From contig JAQICQ010000094.1 in the NCBI GenBank assembly GCA_027858455.1, forward strand, positions 1 through 7,366: a DNA stretch of 7,366 bases, written 5' to 3'. A model generated the notes under the pieces. The model saw only the letters and a program-made list of their open reading frames with translations, was not told where the DNA came from and made no database searches. A program made the position numbers and the translations under genes. Origin of the DNA: Elusimicrobiota bacterium (GTDB taxonomy: Bacteria; CG03; SLGR01; JAGXOG01). Shown here one piece after another: positions 1 to 5,786 of this stretch. Each line of letters starts with the position of its first letter. Within the stretch, counting starts at the first letter, position 1.

Positions 1-30
1 TTTAGACATTTTTCCTTTAGACATTTCTTT
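1..30 (-). repeat. Imperfect 15-bp tandem repeat at the 3' end of proC
   Basis: Positions 1-15 and 16-30 are two copies of a 15-base unit sharing their first 11 bases (tttagacattt on the + strand). On the coding strand they give a five-residue repeat ending in MSK at the extreme C-terminus of ProC. The repeat may go on beyond the window edge. It probably reflects local duplication in an unconstrained tail and has no evident function. Confidence 0.55.
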
Positions 31-843
31 CGACCTTACATCCGCTGCTTCCAGCGCTCTTTTAAATATTCCTTTAAAATCTTCCTCATCCATATTATTT
101 AATGCCGCTTCAGTAGTTCCTCCCTTAGATGTTACATCCCGACGCAGTTGACTGAAAGATTTATCTCCATTTTGATATTCTTTTTTCATAAGCTGCGCTG
201 ACCCGAAAATTGTCTGTACGGCAATTAAAGCTGCCTGACGCGGCTTAAAACCCCGGCTGATTGCATAATCCTGCATAATTTCGGCCATATAAAAAAAATA
301 AGCAGGCCCCGACCCCGAAAGCGCCGTAATTGCATCAAATTTATCCGAATTTATTAAAATTACATCTCCCATACGGCTGAAGATACTTTTAGCTAACTCG
401 AGGTCTTTCTCTGAAGCTCCGGAGTTGCTTCCTATAGCCGTCAGGCCTTCCGAAACAAGCGCCGGAGTATTGGGCATAACCCTGATCACCGACACATTAT
501 CTTTAAATCTTTTCTTTATATCTTTAGATTTTACACCGGCCGCTATACTTATTATAAGTATCTTTTTACTGCCTGCTTTTGGCATTTTAAGCAACCCGGC
601 CGCGACATCGGGTATATCTTTAGGCTTAACGGCAAATATATATATATCCGATATCCCAGCCATTGAACCTGCCTTTGAAAAAGAAATGTAAGCATTAAGA
701 GCATATCGGTCTTTTAACTCCGCGCGGAGTGATTTATCTTTTTCAATTGCATTAACCGTATAAATATTAAGCCGGTTAATTGCTTTAAATATCACTAACC
801 CCATCTTTCCGCATCCAATGATTGTTATTGTTTTTTTAGTCAT
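1..843 (-). CDS. proC: Pyrroline-5-carboxylate reductase, 3' end cut off by window edge
   Basis: This gene encodes the cytoplasmic NAD(P)H-dependent enzyme that reduces 1-pyrroline-5-carboxylate to L-proline, the last step of proline synthesis. I translated 281 codons from the ATG at 841-843, with no stop before the window edge. The N-terminal Rossmann fold has the dinucleotide loop GCGKMG (residues 10-15). The family signatures RVMPNTPALV (121-130), ALSGSGPAYFF (174-184) and LRRDVTSKGGTT (233-244) follow in the usual order. Known family members are about 270 residues, so only a few residues should be missing. The visible end is a lysine-rich tail (SKEMSKGKMSK). The gene starts 13 bases after the pgeF stop with an AT-rich leader and no visible Shine-Dalgarno sequence, so it is probably cotranscribed. 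ProC is common near yggS/ylm-type genes downstream of ftsZ, but yggS is not seen here. Identity is very secure. Confidence 0.96.
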   Translation of the reverse strand, partial: MTKKTITIIGCGKMGLVIFKAINRLNIYTVNAIEKDKSLRAELKDRYALNAYISFSKAGSMAGISDIYIFAVKPKDIPDVAAGLLKMPKAGSKKILIISIAAGVKSKDIKKRFKDNVSVIRVMPNTPALVSEGLTAIGSNSGASEKDLELAKSIFSRMGDVILINSDKFDAITALSGSGPAYFFYMAEIMQDYAISRGFKPRQAALIAVQTIFGSAQLMKKEYQNGDKSFSQLRRDVTSKGGTTEAALNNMDEEDFKGIFKRALEAADVRSKEMSKGKMSK

Positions 844-856
844 TTTATTTAATTAT

Positions 857-1546
857 TTACACCTGAACCGCAAACGCCATAGACCTTCTTTTATCTTTAC
901 GTCTGTATGAACAGTATCTGTCATTTTCAAAAGTACAGTATTCCTTACTTTTCAAAAGGTTTACTGACTCTTTCTTTATTCCCTTCCGGCAAAGCCGGAT
1001 AGTCATAGCTTTATAAAGATTTAGATGCCGCCCGTTCAAAATTTCTTCCGATGTTCCTTTTGCAAACTCTGCCGCTGCGGCACCGGATACCTCATAGCAA
1101 CTTCCGCAAATATGGGGTCCCGCCAGAAATTCCATGCTCTCAATGCTGTATCCGTTATCTAAAGCAGTACTAAGAAAAAGTTCCATAATCCCTCCCGCAA
1201 TACTCCGCCGGCCGGCATGAACAGCTCCGATAAGTTTATTTTCAGACAAAATGAAAACCGGTATACAATCCGCTACTCTTATCCCGACAGAGACTATCGC
1301 TGAATATTTGCGGAAAAAAACTCCGTCAACCCCTTTTAAAACAAGCGGTTTTTTTTCAGTGATACCGTCAAGCGAGAGAACTTTTATATCCGCGCCATGA
1401 ACCTGTTCCATAAGAACGATTTTAGCACCAACGGGAGAAACTCTTTTAAGAAACAAATAAGCTTCGGTGTCGTTTTTATAGTCCGTGGCTTTATCTAAAG
1501 TAAATCCGGCCGTTATATTTTCAGCCGGAAGATTAAAATATTCTAT
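857..1546 (-). CDS. pgeF: Peptidoglycan editing factor PgeF (YfiH/YlmD, multicopper-oxidase-like laccase domain), non-standard start
   Basis: This is a YfiH/DUF152 family protein. E. coli PgeF is a cytoplasmic amidase that removes UDP-MurNAc carrying L-Ser instead of L-Ala, correcting MurC errors. The metal-site signatures are present: QVHG, ADC and AVHAG give His50, Cys94 and His110, counting the ATA at 1546 as residue 1. GPHICGSCYEV (143-153) and the C-terminal CSYRRKDKRRSMAF are also typical. In HAGWRG the Trp is replaced by Arg113. The first standard start codon is a TTG at 1456, which would give only 199 residues. The frame upstream reads on as family-like sequence (ENITAGFT, compare the usual GV..GFSTR), so the N-terminus must lie further up. 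No ATG, GTG or TTG exists there. The best-placed candidate is ATA at 1544-1546, overlapping the pilT stop as ATAG and giving 229 residues. The segment usually holding GGVS..SLNLG..GD is shortened. Family call secure; start uncertain. Confidence 0.88.
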   Translation of the reverse strand: MEYFNLPAENITAGFTLDKATDYKNDTEAYLFLKRVSPVGAKIVLMEQVHGADIKVLSLDGITEKKPLVLKGVDGVFFRKYSAIVSVGIRVADCIPVFILSENKLIGAVHAGRRSIAGGIMELFLSTALDNGYSIESMEFLAGPHICGSCYEVSGAAAAEFAKGTSEEILNGRHLNLYKAMTIRLCRKGIKKESVNLLKSKEYCTFENDRYCSYRRKDKRRSMAFAVQV

Positions 1547-2640
1547 GCCTCGGCGCCGCTGGAAGATTTTATCCCCCTTATCCTCAACATGAGGTCTTCG
1601 GGATTCGTAGCGGCTTTTTTGGCCTCGTCAAGATCTATGTGCTCTGCTTTATAGAGCTTTTCAAGAGACTGGTTAAAAGACTGCATGCCGTAATAATCGC
1701 CTTTCTCTATCTGCTCGTTTATAGCCGTATAATCATTCTCTTCTATAAGCTTTCTTATAAGGCTGGTTGCAATCATGACTTCTACCGCAGGAACCATCCC
1801 TCCGCCATCTTTTTTAGGCAATAGCCTTTGAGATATAACCGCAGTTATTGAATCGGCAAGCTGCAGCCTGATCTGATTTTGATGATGAGGGGGAAATATA
1901 TCTACTATGCGGGTAACGGTCTGCACGGCGTTAATTGTATGTATCGTAGATAAAACAAGATGCCCCATCTGGGCTGCCGTCAAAGCCGCCTTCATGGTTT
2001 CTGTATCCCTCATTTCTCCGATGAGTATAACATCAGGATCCTGCCGGACTATATGCTTTAAAGCGCCCGGATAACTGAAAGTATCCACCCCTATTTCCCG
2101 CTGGGAAACTATGCTTTTAATATCGTTATGGAGATATTCTATTGGGTCTTCAAGTGTAATGATATGCTTGGATAAATTCCTGTTAATATAGTTTATCATA
2201 GCGGCTAATGTAGTAGATTTACCGGATCCTGTCGTTCCGGTCACAAGAACTATACCCCTCTGCTGGGAAGCAATCTTTTTTATGCTTTCGGGAAGCATTA
2301 TTTCATCAATGCTCGGACTTTCGGTAGGAACAAGCCTCATTACTATATCAACTGTGTTCCTCTGCTGGAAGATGTTAACCCTGAACCTGGCCAGCCCGCC
2401 TACGCTCAAAGACATATCAACTTCATTATTCTTTTGGTACTCTTTTAATTCCTTGTCAGAACAGATATCCTCAACTAATTTTCTGCCGTCTTCGGGGGTA
2501 ACCTTGTCAAAATTAGTGGCGACCCTTAACTTGGTATTTACCCTGAGGATGGGTTTGCTCCCTGCTCTTATATGGAGGTCGGACGCGCCGGCCTTTACCA
2601 TAACTTTTAAAAGCTCTTTTAATTCCTTGAAAGTTCTCAT
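1543..2640 (-). CDS. pilT: Type IV pilus retraction ATPase PilT
   Basis: This gene encodes a hexameric cytoplasmic ATPase of the secretion-ATPase (GspE/PilT) superfamily, which depolymerises type IV pili and drives twitching motility. The 365-residue product opens with the PilT N-terminal signature AGASDLHIRAGSKPILRVN (17-35). It carries the Walker A loop GTTGSGKST (135-143), the Asp box LEDPIEY (163-169), the Walker B region DPDVILIGEMRD (201-212) and the His box STIHTINAVQTVTRIVD (231-247). TSLIRKLIEE (292-301) corresponds to the AIRNLIRE motif needed for retraction. The length is near the usual 345-370, and the N-terminal region is too short for PilB. The ATG overlaps the ftsZ stop as ATGA (2637-2640) and has no clear Shine-Dalgarno sequence, so translation is probably coupled to ftsZ. 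No pilB, pilC or pilin gene is in the window. PilU, a close paralogue, cannot be fully excluded. Confidence 0.95.
   Translation of the reverse strand: MRTFKELKELLKVMVKAGASDLHIRAGSKPILRVNTKLRVATNFDKVTPEDGRKLVEDICSDKELKEYQKNNEVDMSLSVGGLARFRVNIFQQRNTVDIVMRLVPTESPSIDEIMLPESIKKIASQQRGIVLVTGTTGSGKSTTLAAMINYINRNLSKHIITLEDPIEYLHNDIKSIVSQREIGVDTFSYPGALKHIVRQDPDVILIGEMRDTETMKAALTAAQMGHLVLSTIHTINAVQTVTRIVDIFPPHHQNQIRLQLADSITAVISQRLLPKKDGGGMVPAVEVMIATSLIRKLIEENDYTAINEQIEKGDYYGMQSFNQSLEKLYKAEHIDLDEAKKAATNPEDLMLRIRGIKSSSGAEA
2637..2640 (-). other. ATGA stop/start overlap of ftsZ and pilT
   Basis: The four bases read ATGA on the coding strand. ATG starts pilT and TGA ends ftsZ, and pilT has no evident Shine-Dalgarno sequence of its own. 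This layout normally gives translational coupling by ribosomes that finish the upstream gene. Confidence 0.85.
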
Positions 2641-3719
2641 CTGTTTTTCATTTTTCTGATAAAAGTAGGGAGAGTCCTGGCATCTTTTTTCTCTCCGGAA
2701 ACATCCTTTCTGACATGCCCCGGAATATGCCCGGAGCCGGGATCTTCCTTTTTCTGATGACGCCTGCAGCCGGTTGCAATTACGGTTATTTTTATCTTAT
2801 CTTCAAGAGTATCATCAAAAGTGTTCCCAAAATAGACATCAGCTTCGGAAGAAACTGAATTATATATCCGCTCCATAGCGTTATTTATTTCAACCATAGT
2901 CATCTTTTTATTGCCGGTAATATTAACCAGCAGACCTTCAGCGCCCTCAATAGATATATTTTCCAAAAGAGGCGAATTAATTGCCGCTTCGGCGGCTTTC
3001 AATGCCCGGTCTTCTCCCGAATCGTCGCCTATGCCCATTATCGCGTCACCGGCATTTATCATAACGCTTCTGACATCTGCAAAATCAACGTTTATGGCGC
3101 CGCTCGTGGTAATAATATCCGATATGCTCTGCACAGCCTGGCGCAGGACATCATCAACCACTCTAAAAGCCTCTATAGCCGGCGTATCATCCTGTATAAC
3201 AGAAAAAAGTTTTTGATTGGGTATAACCAGTAATGTATCTACATTTTTTCTTAATTTTGCAATTCCCTCCATAGCTCTGGCATGTCTTTTCTTGCCTTCA
3301 AACATAAAAGGCTTCGTAACTACTCCCACGGTAAGGGCATCCATCTCCTTGGCTATTCTGGCTATTACCGGAGCTGCGCCGGTTCCCGTGCCGCCGCCGC
3401 ATCCGGCAGTGACAAAAACCATGTCGGAATTTTTTAAAGCGTCTTTTATAGTTTCAATGTCTTCTTCGGCTGCTTTTTCGCCTATTTTGGGGTCCCCGCC
3501 CGCTCCCAGACCTTTTGTCAGCTCAGTACCCAGCTGAATTCTTATCGCAGCTTCTGACTCCTGAAGAACCTGAGCATCTGTATTTGCAGCTATAAACTCA
3601 ACCCCCTTTATACCCGCATCTATCATACGGTTTACAGCATTGCCTCCTCCGCCGCCTACGCCAATAACAGATATGTTGGCATTACCAGTAATATTATCTT
3701 CTTCTATTGATCTTATCAT
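2637..3719 (-). CDS. ftsZ: Cell division GTPase FtsZ
   Basis: FtsZ is the tubulin-like GTPase that polymerises into the Z-ring and recruits the divisome to midcell. The 360-residue product has GVGGGGGNAVNRM (20-32), the nucleotide-contacting NTDAQ (46-50), the tubulin signature loop AGCGGGTGTGAAP (105-117) and the T7 synergy loop NVDFADVRSVM (210-220), whose acidic residues Asp212 and Asp215 complete the GTPase site of the next subunit. The globular core ends near residue 316. A short basic linker of about 30 residues follows, then LPTFIRKMKNR (350-360), a good match to the conserved C-terminal peptide (D-I-P-T-F-L-R type) that binds FtsA, followed by a basic tail. The T3 loop has Cys107 where Met is usual. 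ATG start; strong AGAGAGG ribosome site 6 bases upstream. The stop overlaps pilT by 4 bases. Identity certain. Confidence 0.98.
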   Translation of the reverse strand: MIRSIEEDNITGNANISVIGVGGGGGNAVNRMIDAGIKGVEFIAANTDAQVLQESEAAIRIQLGTELTKGLGAGGDPKIGEKAAEEDIETIKDALKNSDMVFVTAGCGGGTGTGAAPVIARIAKEMDALTVGVVTKPFMFEGKKRHARAMEGIAKLRKNVDTLLVIPNQKLFSVIQDDTPAIEAFRVVDDVLRQAVQSISDIITTSGAINVDFADVRSVMINAGDAIMGIGDDSGEDRALKAAEAAINSPLLENISIEGAEGLLVNITGNKKMTMVEINNAMERIYNSVSSEADVYFGNTFDDTLEDKIKITVIATGCRRHQKKEDPGSGHIPGHVRKDVSGEKKDARTLPTFIRKMKNR

Positions 3720-3807
3720 CTGAAACCTCTCTTATTTTAATTCCTCGTCTCTTTTTTACTTCCTTAAAAATTTTAAAATTATATATAACTTCTATTGCCT
3801 GCCTACC
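3720..3807 (-). promoter_or_regulatory. ftsA-ftsZ intergenic region with possible secondary promoter
   Basis: This 88-base stretch is the only substantial gap in an otherwise overlapping gene chain. On the coding strand it holds TATAAT (3778-3783) in an AT-rich tract about 58 bases before the ftsZ start, a 12-base AT palindrome (AATTTTAAAATT, 3769-3780) and the ftsZ ribosome site. No good -35 box lies 16-18 bases upstream of the TATAAT, and the AT-rich context makes a chance match likely. I see no GC-rich hairpin with a T-run, so nothing suggests termination here. An internal ftsZ promoter is known in other bacteria, but here it is a guess. Confidence 0.3.
3726..3732 (-). promoter_or_regulatory. 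Strong Shine-Dalgarno site of ftsZ
   Basis: On the coding strand AGAGAGG is followed by six bases (TTTCAG) and the ftsZ ATG. It is the only textbook ribosome binding site I found in the window. The other genes rely on overlaps or have poor, too-near or too-distant purine runs. This agrees with FtsZ being needed in larger amounts than FtsQ or FtsA (known in model bacteria), and it fixes the ftsZ start. Confidence 0.8.
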
Positions 3808-5049
3808 TTAACACATATCTTCAAGCCATCTTTTTATCCGGATCCATATCCCTTCTTTATTTACCCTATATCCGCCTTCTGCGCCGTTGGTACTGTTTTG
3901 CCGGCGGTAATAGTTTATAAGACCTACCGCCATAGAATATTCGGGGAAATTAACTTCATCCACTTTCCCGTTTATTTCTCTCGGCCGGCCTATACGCACC
4001 TGTAGATTACTAAGGCGTCTGTTTATTACTTCATCAAGGCCTTTAAGTTTTGCGCCGCCTCCGGTTAATATTATCCCTCCGGGGGTATACTGTTCTTTTC
4101 CGCTTCTTTCTATATCGCTGGCTATCTCTTCAACAATTTCTTCTGTACGGGAAGCAATTATATCATCTATGTTTTTATTTAAAGCTTTTCTTTTTGTATG
4201 TCCGTCCACTCCGATATATTCAATTTCTCTGTCCAGGGAACTTCCCTGTGAGGCATGGCCGAATTCTTCTTTTATTCTTTTTGCTTCCGAAAATGAAGTT
4301 TTAAGTCCGTAAGCAAGATCATGGGTAATGTAAGCCGAACCGGTATCTATTTCACTTATATAATTAAGTTTTCCTCCTATAAATATCGCAATATTTACAG
4401 TTTCCTCCCCTATATCCACCATTATGCATCCTAATTTCTTCTCTTCTTCGGCCACCACAGCTACCGCGGGGGGAAGAGGATTGGCAATTATCGCCTCTAC
4501 ACCCAGTCCGGCGCGCGTTATACATTTATTTAGATTGTTCTCCGGGGCGGTCAAGCCGGTAATAAGCATAACTTCAACTTCAAGGTGATTGCCGTCCATT
4601 CCTACGGGATCCTGTACGCCGCTGTTAGAGTCAACCTTAAAATCCATAGGTATAGCATGTATGATATTTCTGTCTGAAGAGAGCGGAACTGTCGTCCTTG
4701 CTGAATTTATAACCCGTTCCACATCTTCCTCGGTTATTTCATTTTCGGTACGGGCAATTTTCGTGCTTCCCTGATGCATCCGCCCTTTGATATGGTTGCC
4801 GTTTATATTAACAATTATGTCTTTAACTTTAACTTCGGCTTCCTCTTCCGCTTTTTCAACGGCTTTACATATAGAGCTATATGTATTTTTAATGTTAACT
4901 ACTACACCGTTTTTTAAACCGTTGCAGTGAGCCTCCCCCTTACCCATAATATTAACATTTAAGTTATCTTCGCTGAAATCACATCCGGCAATAATAGCGC
5001 TTACCGAGCCTGAGCCTATATCAAGGCCGCATAAAATTTTTTCTCTCAT
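3808..5049 (-). CDS. ftsA: Cell division protein FtsA (actin-like membrane anchor of FtsZ)
   Basis: FtsA is an actin-fold protein that tethers FtsZ filaments to the inner face of the membrane and recruits later divisome proteins. The 413-residue product has the phosphate-1 motif GLDIGSGSVSAIIA (8-21), the FtsA-specific 1C/SHS2 region at about 84-165 (DRNIIHAIPMDFKVD, VQDPVGM), a phosphate-2 region VDIGEETVNIAIF (211-223) and the adenosine motif GGIILTGGGAKLKGLDEVI (324-342). The C-terminal GIWIRIKRWLEDMC (400-413) is an amphipathic helix like the known membrane-targeting sequence. This and the 1C domain separate it from MreB, DnaK and PilM. The phosphate-2 loop is unusual: GEETVN replaces the usual GGGTTD, and IDTGS replaces IPIGG. 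The ATG overlaps the ftsQ stop as ATGA, with a purine run AGAGGAG (5063-5069) 13 bases upstream. Identity is secure. Confidence 0.97.
   Translation of the reverse strand: MREKILCGLDIGSGSVSAIIAGCDFSEDNLNVNIMGKGEAHCNGLKNGVVVNIKNTYSSICKAVEKAEEEAEVKVKDIIVNINGNHIKGRMHQGSTKIARTENEITEEDVERVINSARTTVPLSSDRNIIHAIPMDFKVDSNSGVQDPVGMDGNHLEVEVMLITGLTAPENNLNKCITRAGLGVEAIIANPLPPAVAVVAEEEKKLGCIMVDIGEETVNIAIFIGGKLNYISEIDTGSAYITHDLAYGLKTSFSEAKRIKEEFGHASQGSSLDREIEYIGVDGHTKRKALNKNIDDIIASRTEEIVEEIASDIERSGKEQYTPGGIILTGGGAKLKGLDEVINRRLSNLQVRIGRPREINGKVDEVNFPEYSMAVGLINYYRRQNSTNGAEGGYRVNKEGIWIRIKRWLEDMC
5046..5049 (-). other. ATGA stop/start overlap of ftsQ and ftsA
   Basis: ATG of ftsA and TGA of ftsQ overlap as ATGA on the coding strand. 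A purine-rich AGAGGAG lies 13 bases upstream inside ftsQ, farther than the optimum, so coupling probably supports ftsA initiation. Confidence 0.85.
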
Positions 5050-5786
5050 TTTACAATAACCGCTCCTCTTATACTTTCTTCATTAAAATCTATATATCTA
5101 AAATCCATGTAATTAAACCGGTTCCTTTTATTTTTGTATTTTTCTTTAACTTGTTTTGCAATATCAAGATACCCGGATACTTTATCTTCTGTTATATTTT
5201 TTACAGGCGGTAATTTCATAAACCAGCCTTCTCTTAAATATATAATTATATCATCTTTATAATTAATATCCACCGCTTCTATCATCGAAAAAAAATCCTT
5301 ATCGGTATTCTTTATTATATCAAGCGTCCTGACAATAGCGGCGGCATTGTTTTTTCCGTCAGCCATAAATTTTACGGAAGGGCCTTCATTCCCCTCAAAG
5401 ACATCTCCGGTTTCCGTAACTACAAATCTCCTGCCCTCTATTATTTTATAACCTACGGGCAGAACTTCTTCTACCTCTATTTTTAAACCGTTCGGAAAAT
5501 CTCTCTTTACGCGCGCTCTTTTTATCCGGTCTAAATTCTGTAATTTTTCTTCCAGCTCCTCTCTGTTAATTTTAAGTATGTTTTTTTTAAAATCCAGGTC
5601 CAGCCGGGTAAGTATTTTATTTGCGGAGACCATATCGTTGCCGTTGATTTTCACTGCATTCCGGTTTAAATTCAGCCTCTGAAATTCAGAAAGAGCTTTC
5701 CAGCCGTAATGGGCCGCGACAGATAAAATAAGTCCTAAAAAAAGCCATCGTTTGATTTTTTTACTTTTTTTACTTTTTCTACGCAT
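5046..5786 (-). CDS. ftsQ: Cell division protein FtsQ/DivIB
   Basis: FtsQ is a bitopic membrane protein that links the cytoplasmic Z-ring to the periplasmic FtsB-FtsL complex and regulates septal peptidoglycan synthesis. The 246-residue product starts with a very basic tail (MRRKSKKSKKIKR), followed by one membrane segment at about 14-27 (WLFLGLILSVAAHY), giving an N-in topology. A POTRA domain lies at about 40-110: VKINGNDMVSANKILTRL, then the characteristic RIKRARVKRDFPNGLKIEVEEVLPVG. The beta domain follows, ending with RFNYMDFRYIDF near residue 234. Sequence conservation in this family is low, so the call rests on architecture, the POTRA end motif and position between ddl and ftsA. The ATG shares one base with the ddl stop (TAATG) and has no clear ribosome site, so coupled translation is likely. 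The first codons contain two runs of seven A. Confidence 0.93.
   Translation of the reverse strand: MRRKSKKSKKIKRWLFLGLILSVAAHYGWKALSEFQRLNLNRNAVKINGNDMVSANKILTRLDLDFKKNILKINREELEEKLQNLDRIKRARVKRDFPNGLKIEVEEVLPVGYKIIEGRRFVVTETGDVFEGNEGPSVKFMADGKNNAAAIVRTLDIIKNTDKDFFSMIEAVDINYKDDIIIYLREGWFMKLPPVKNITEDKVSGYLDIAKQVKEKYKNKRNRFNYMDFRYIDFNEESIRGAVIVK

Noticed and set aside
425..691. Plus-strand open frame of 88 codons inside proC
   Set aside because: It lies antisense to well-conserved ProC sequence and has no recognisable domain.
2282..2659. Plus-strand open frame of 125 codons, mostly hydrophobic
   Set aside because: It is antisense to the conserved N-terminal half of pilT. The apparent hydrophobicity comes from reading the complement of charged codons.
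2911..3537. Two consecutive plus-strand open frames of 101 and 106 codons
   Set aside because: Both are exactly antisense to the FtsZ core in a codon-register that mirrors its composition. No ribosome site or motif supports them.
3769..3780. 12-base palindrome AATTTTAAAATT as an operator or terminator
   Set aside because: It is made only of A and T in an AT-rich spacer and is expected by chance. There is no GC stem or T-run typical of a terminator.
3808..5049. The actin-like gene as pilM (pilus ATPase), given nearby pilT
   Set aside because: It has the FtsA 1C domain features and a C-terminal amphipathic membrane helix, and it sits between ftsQ and ftsZ. No pilN/O/P genes follow.
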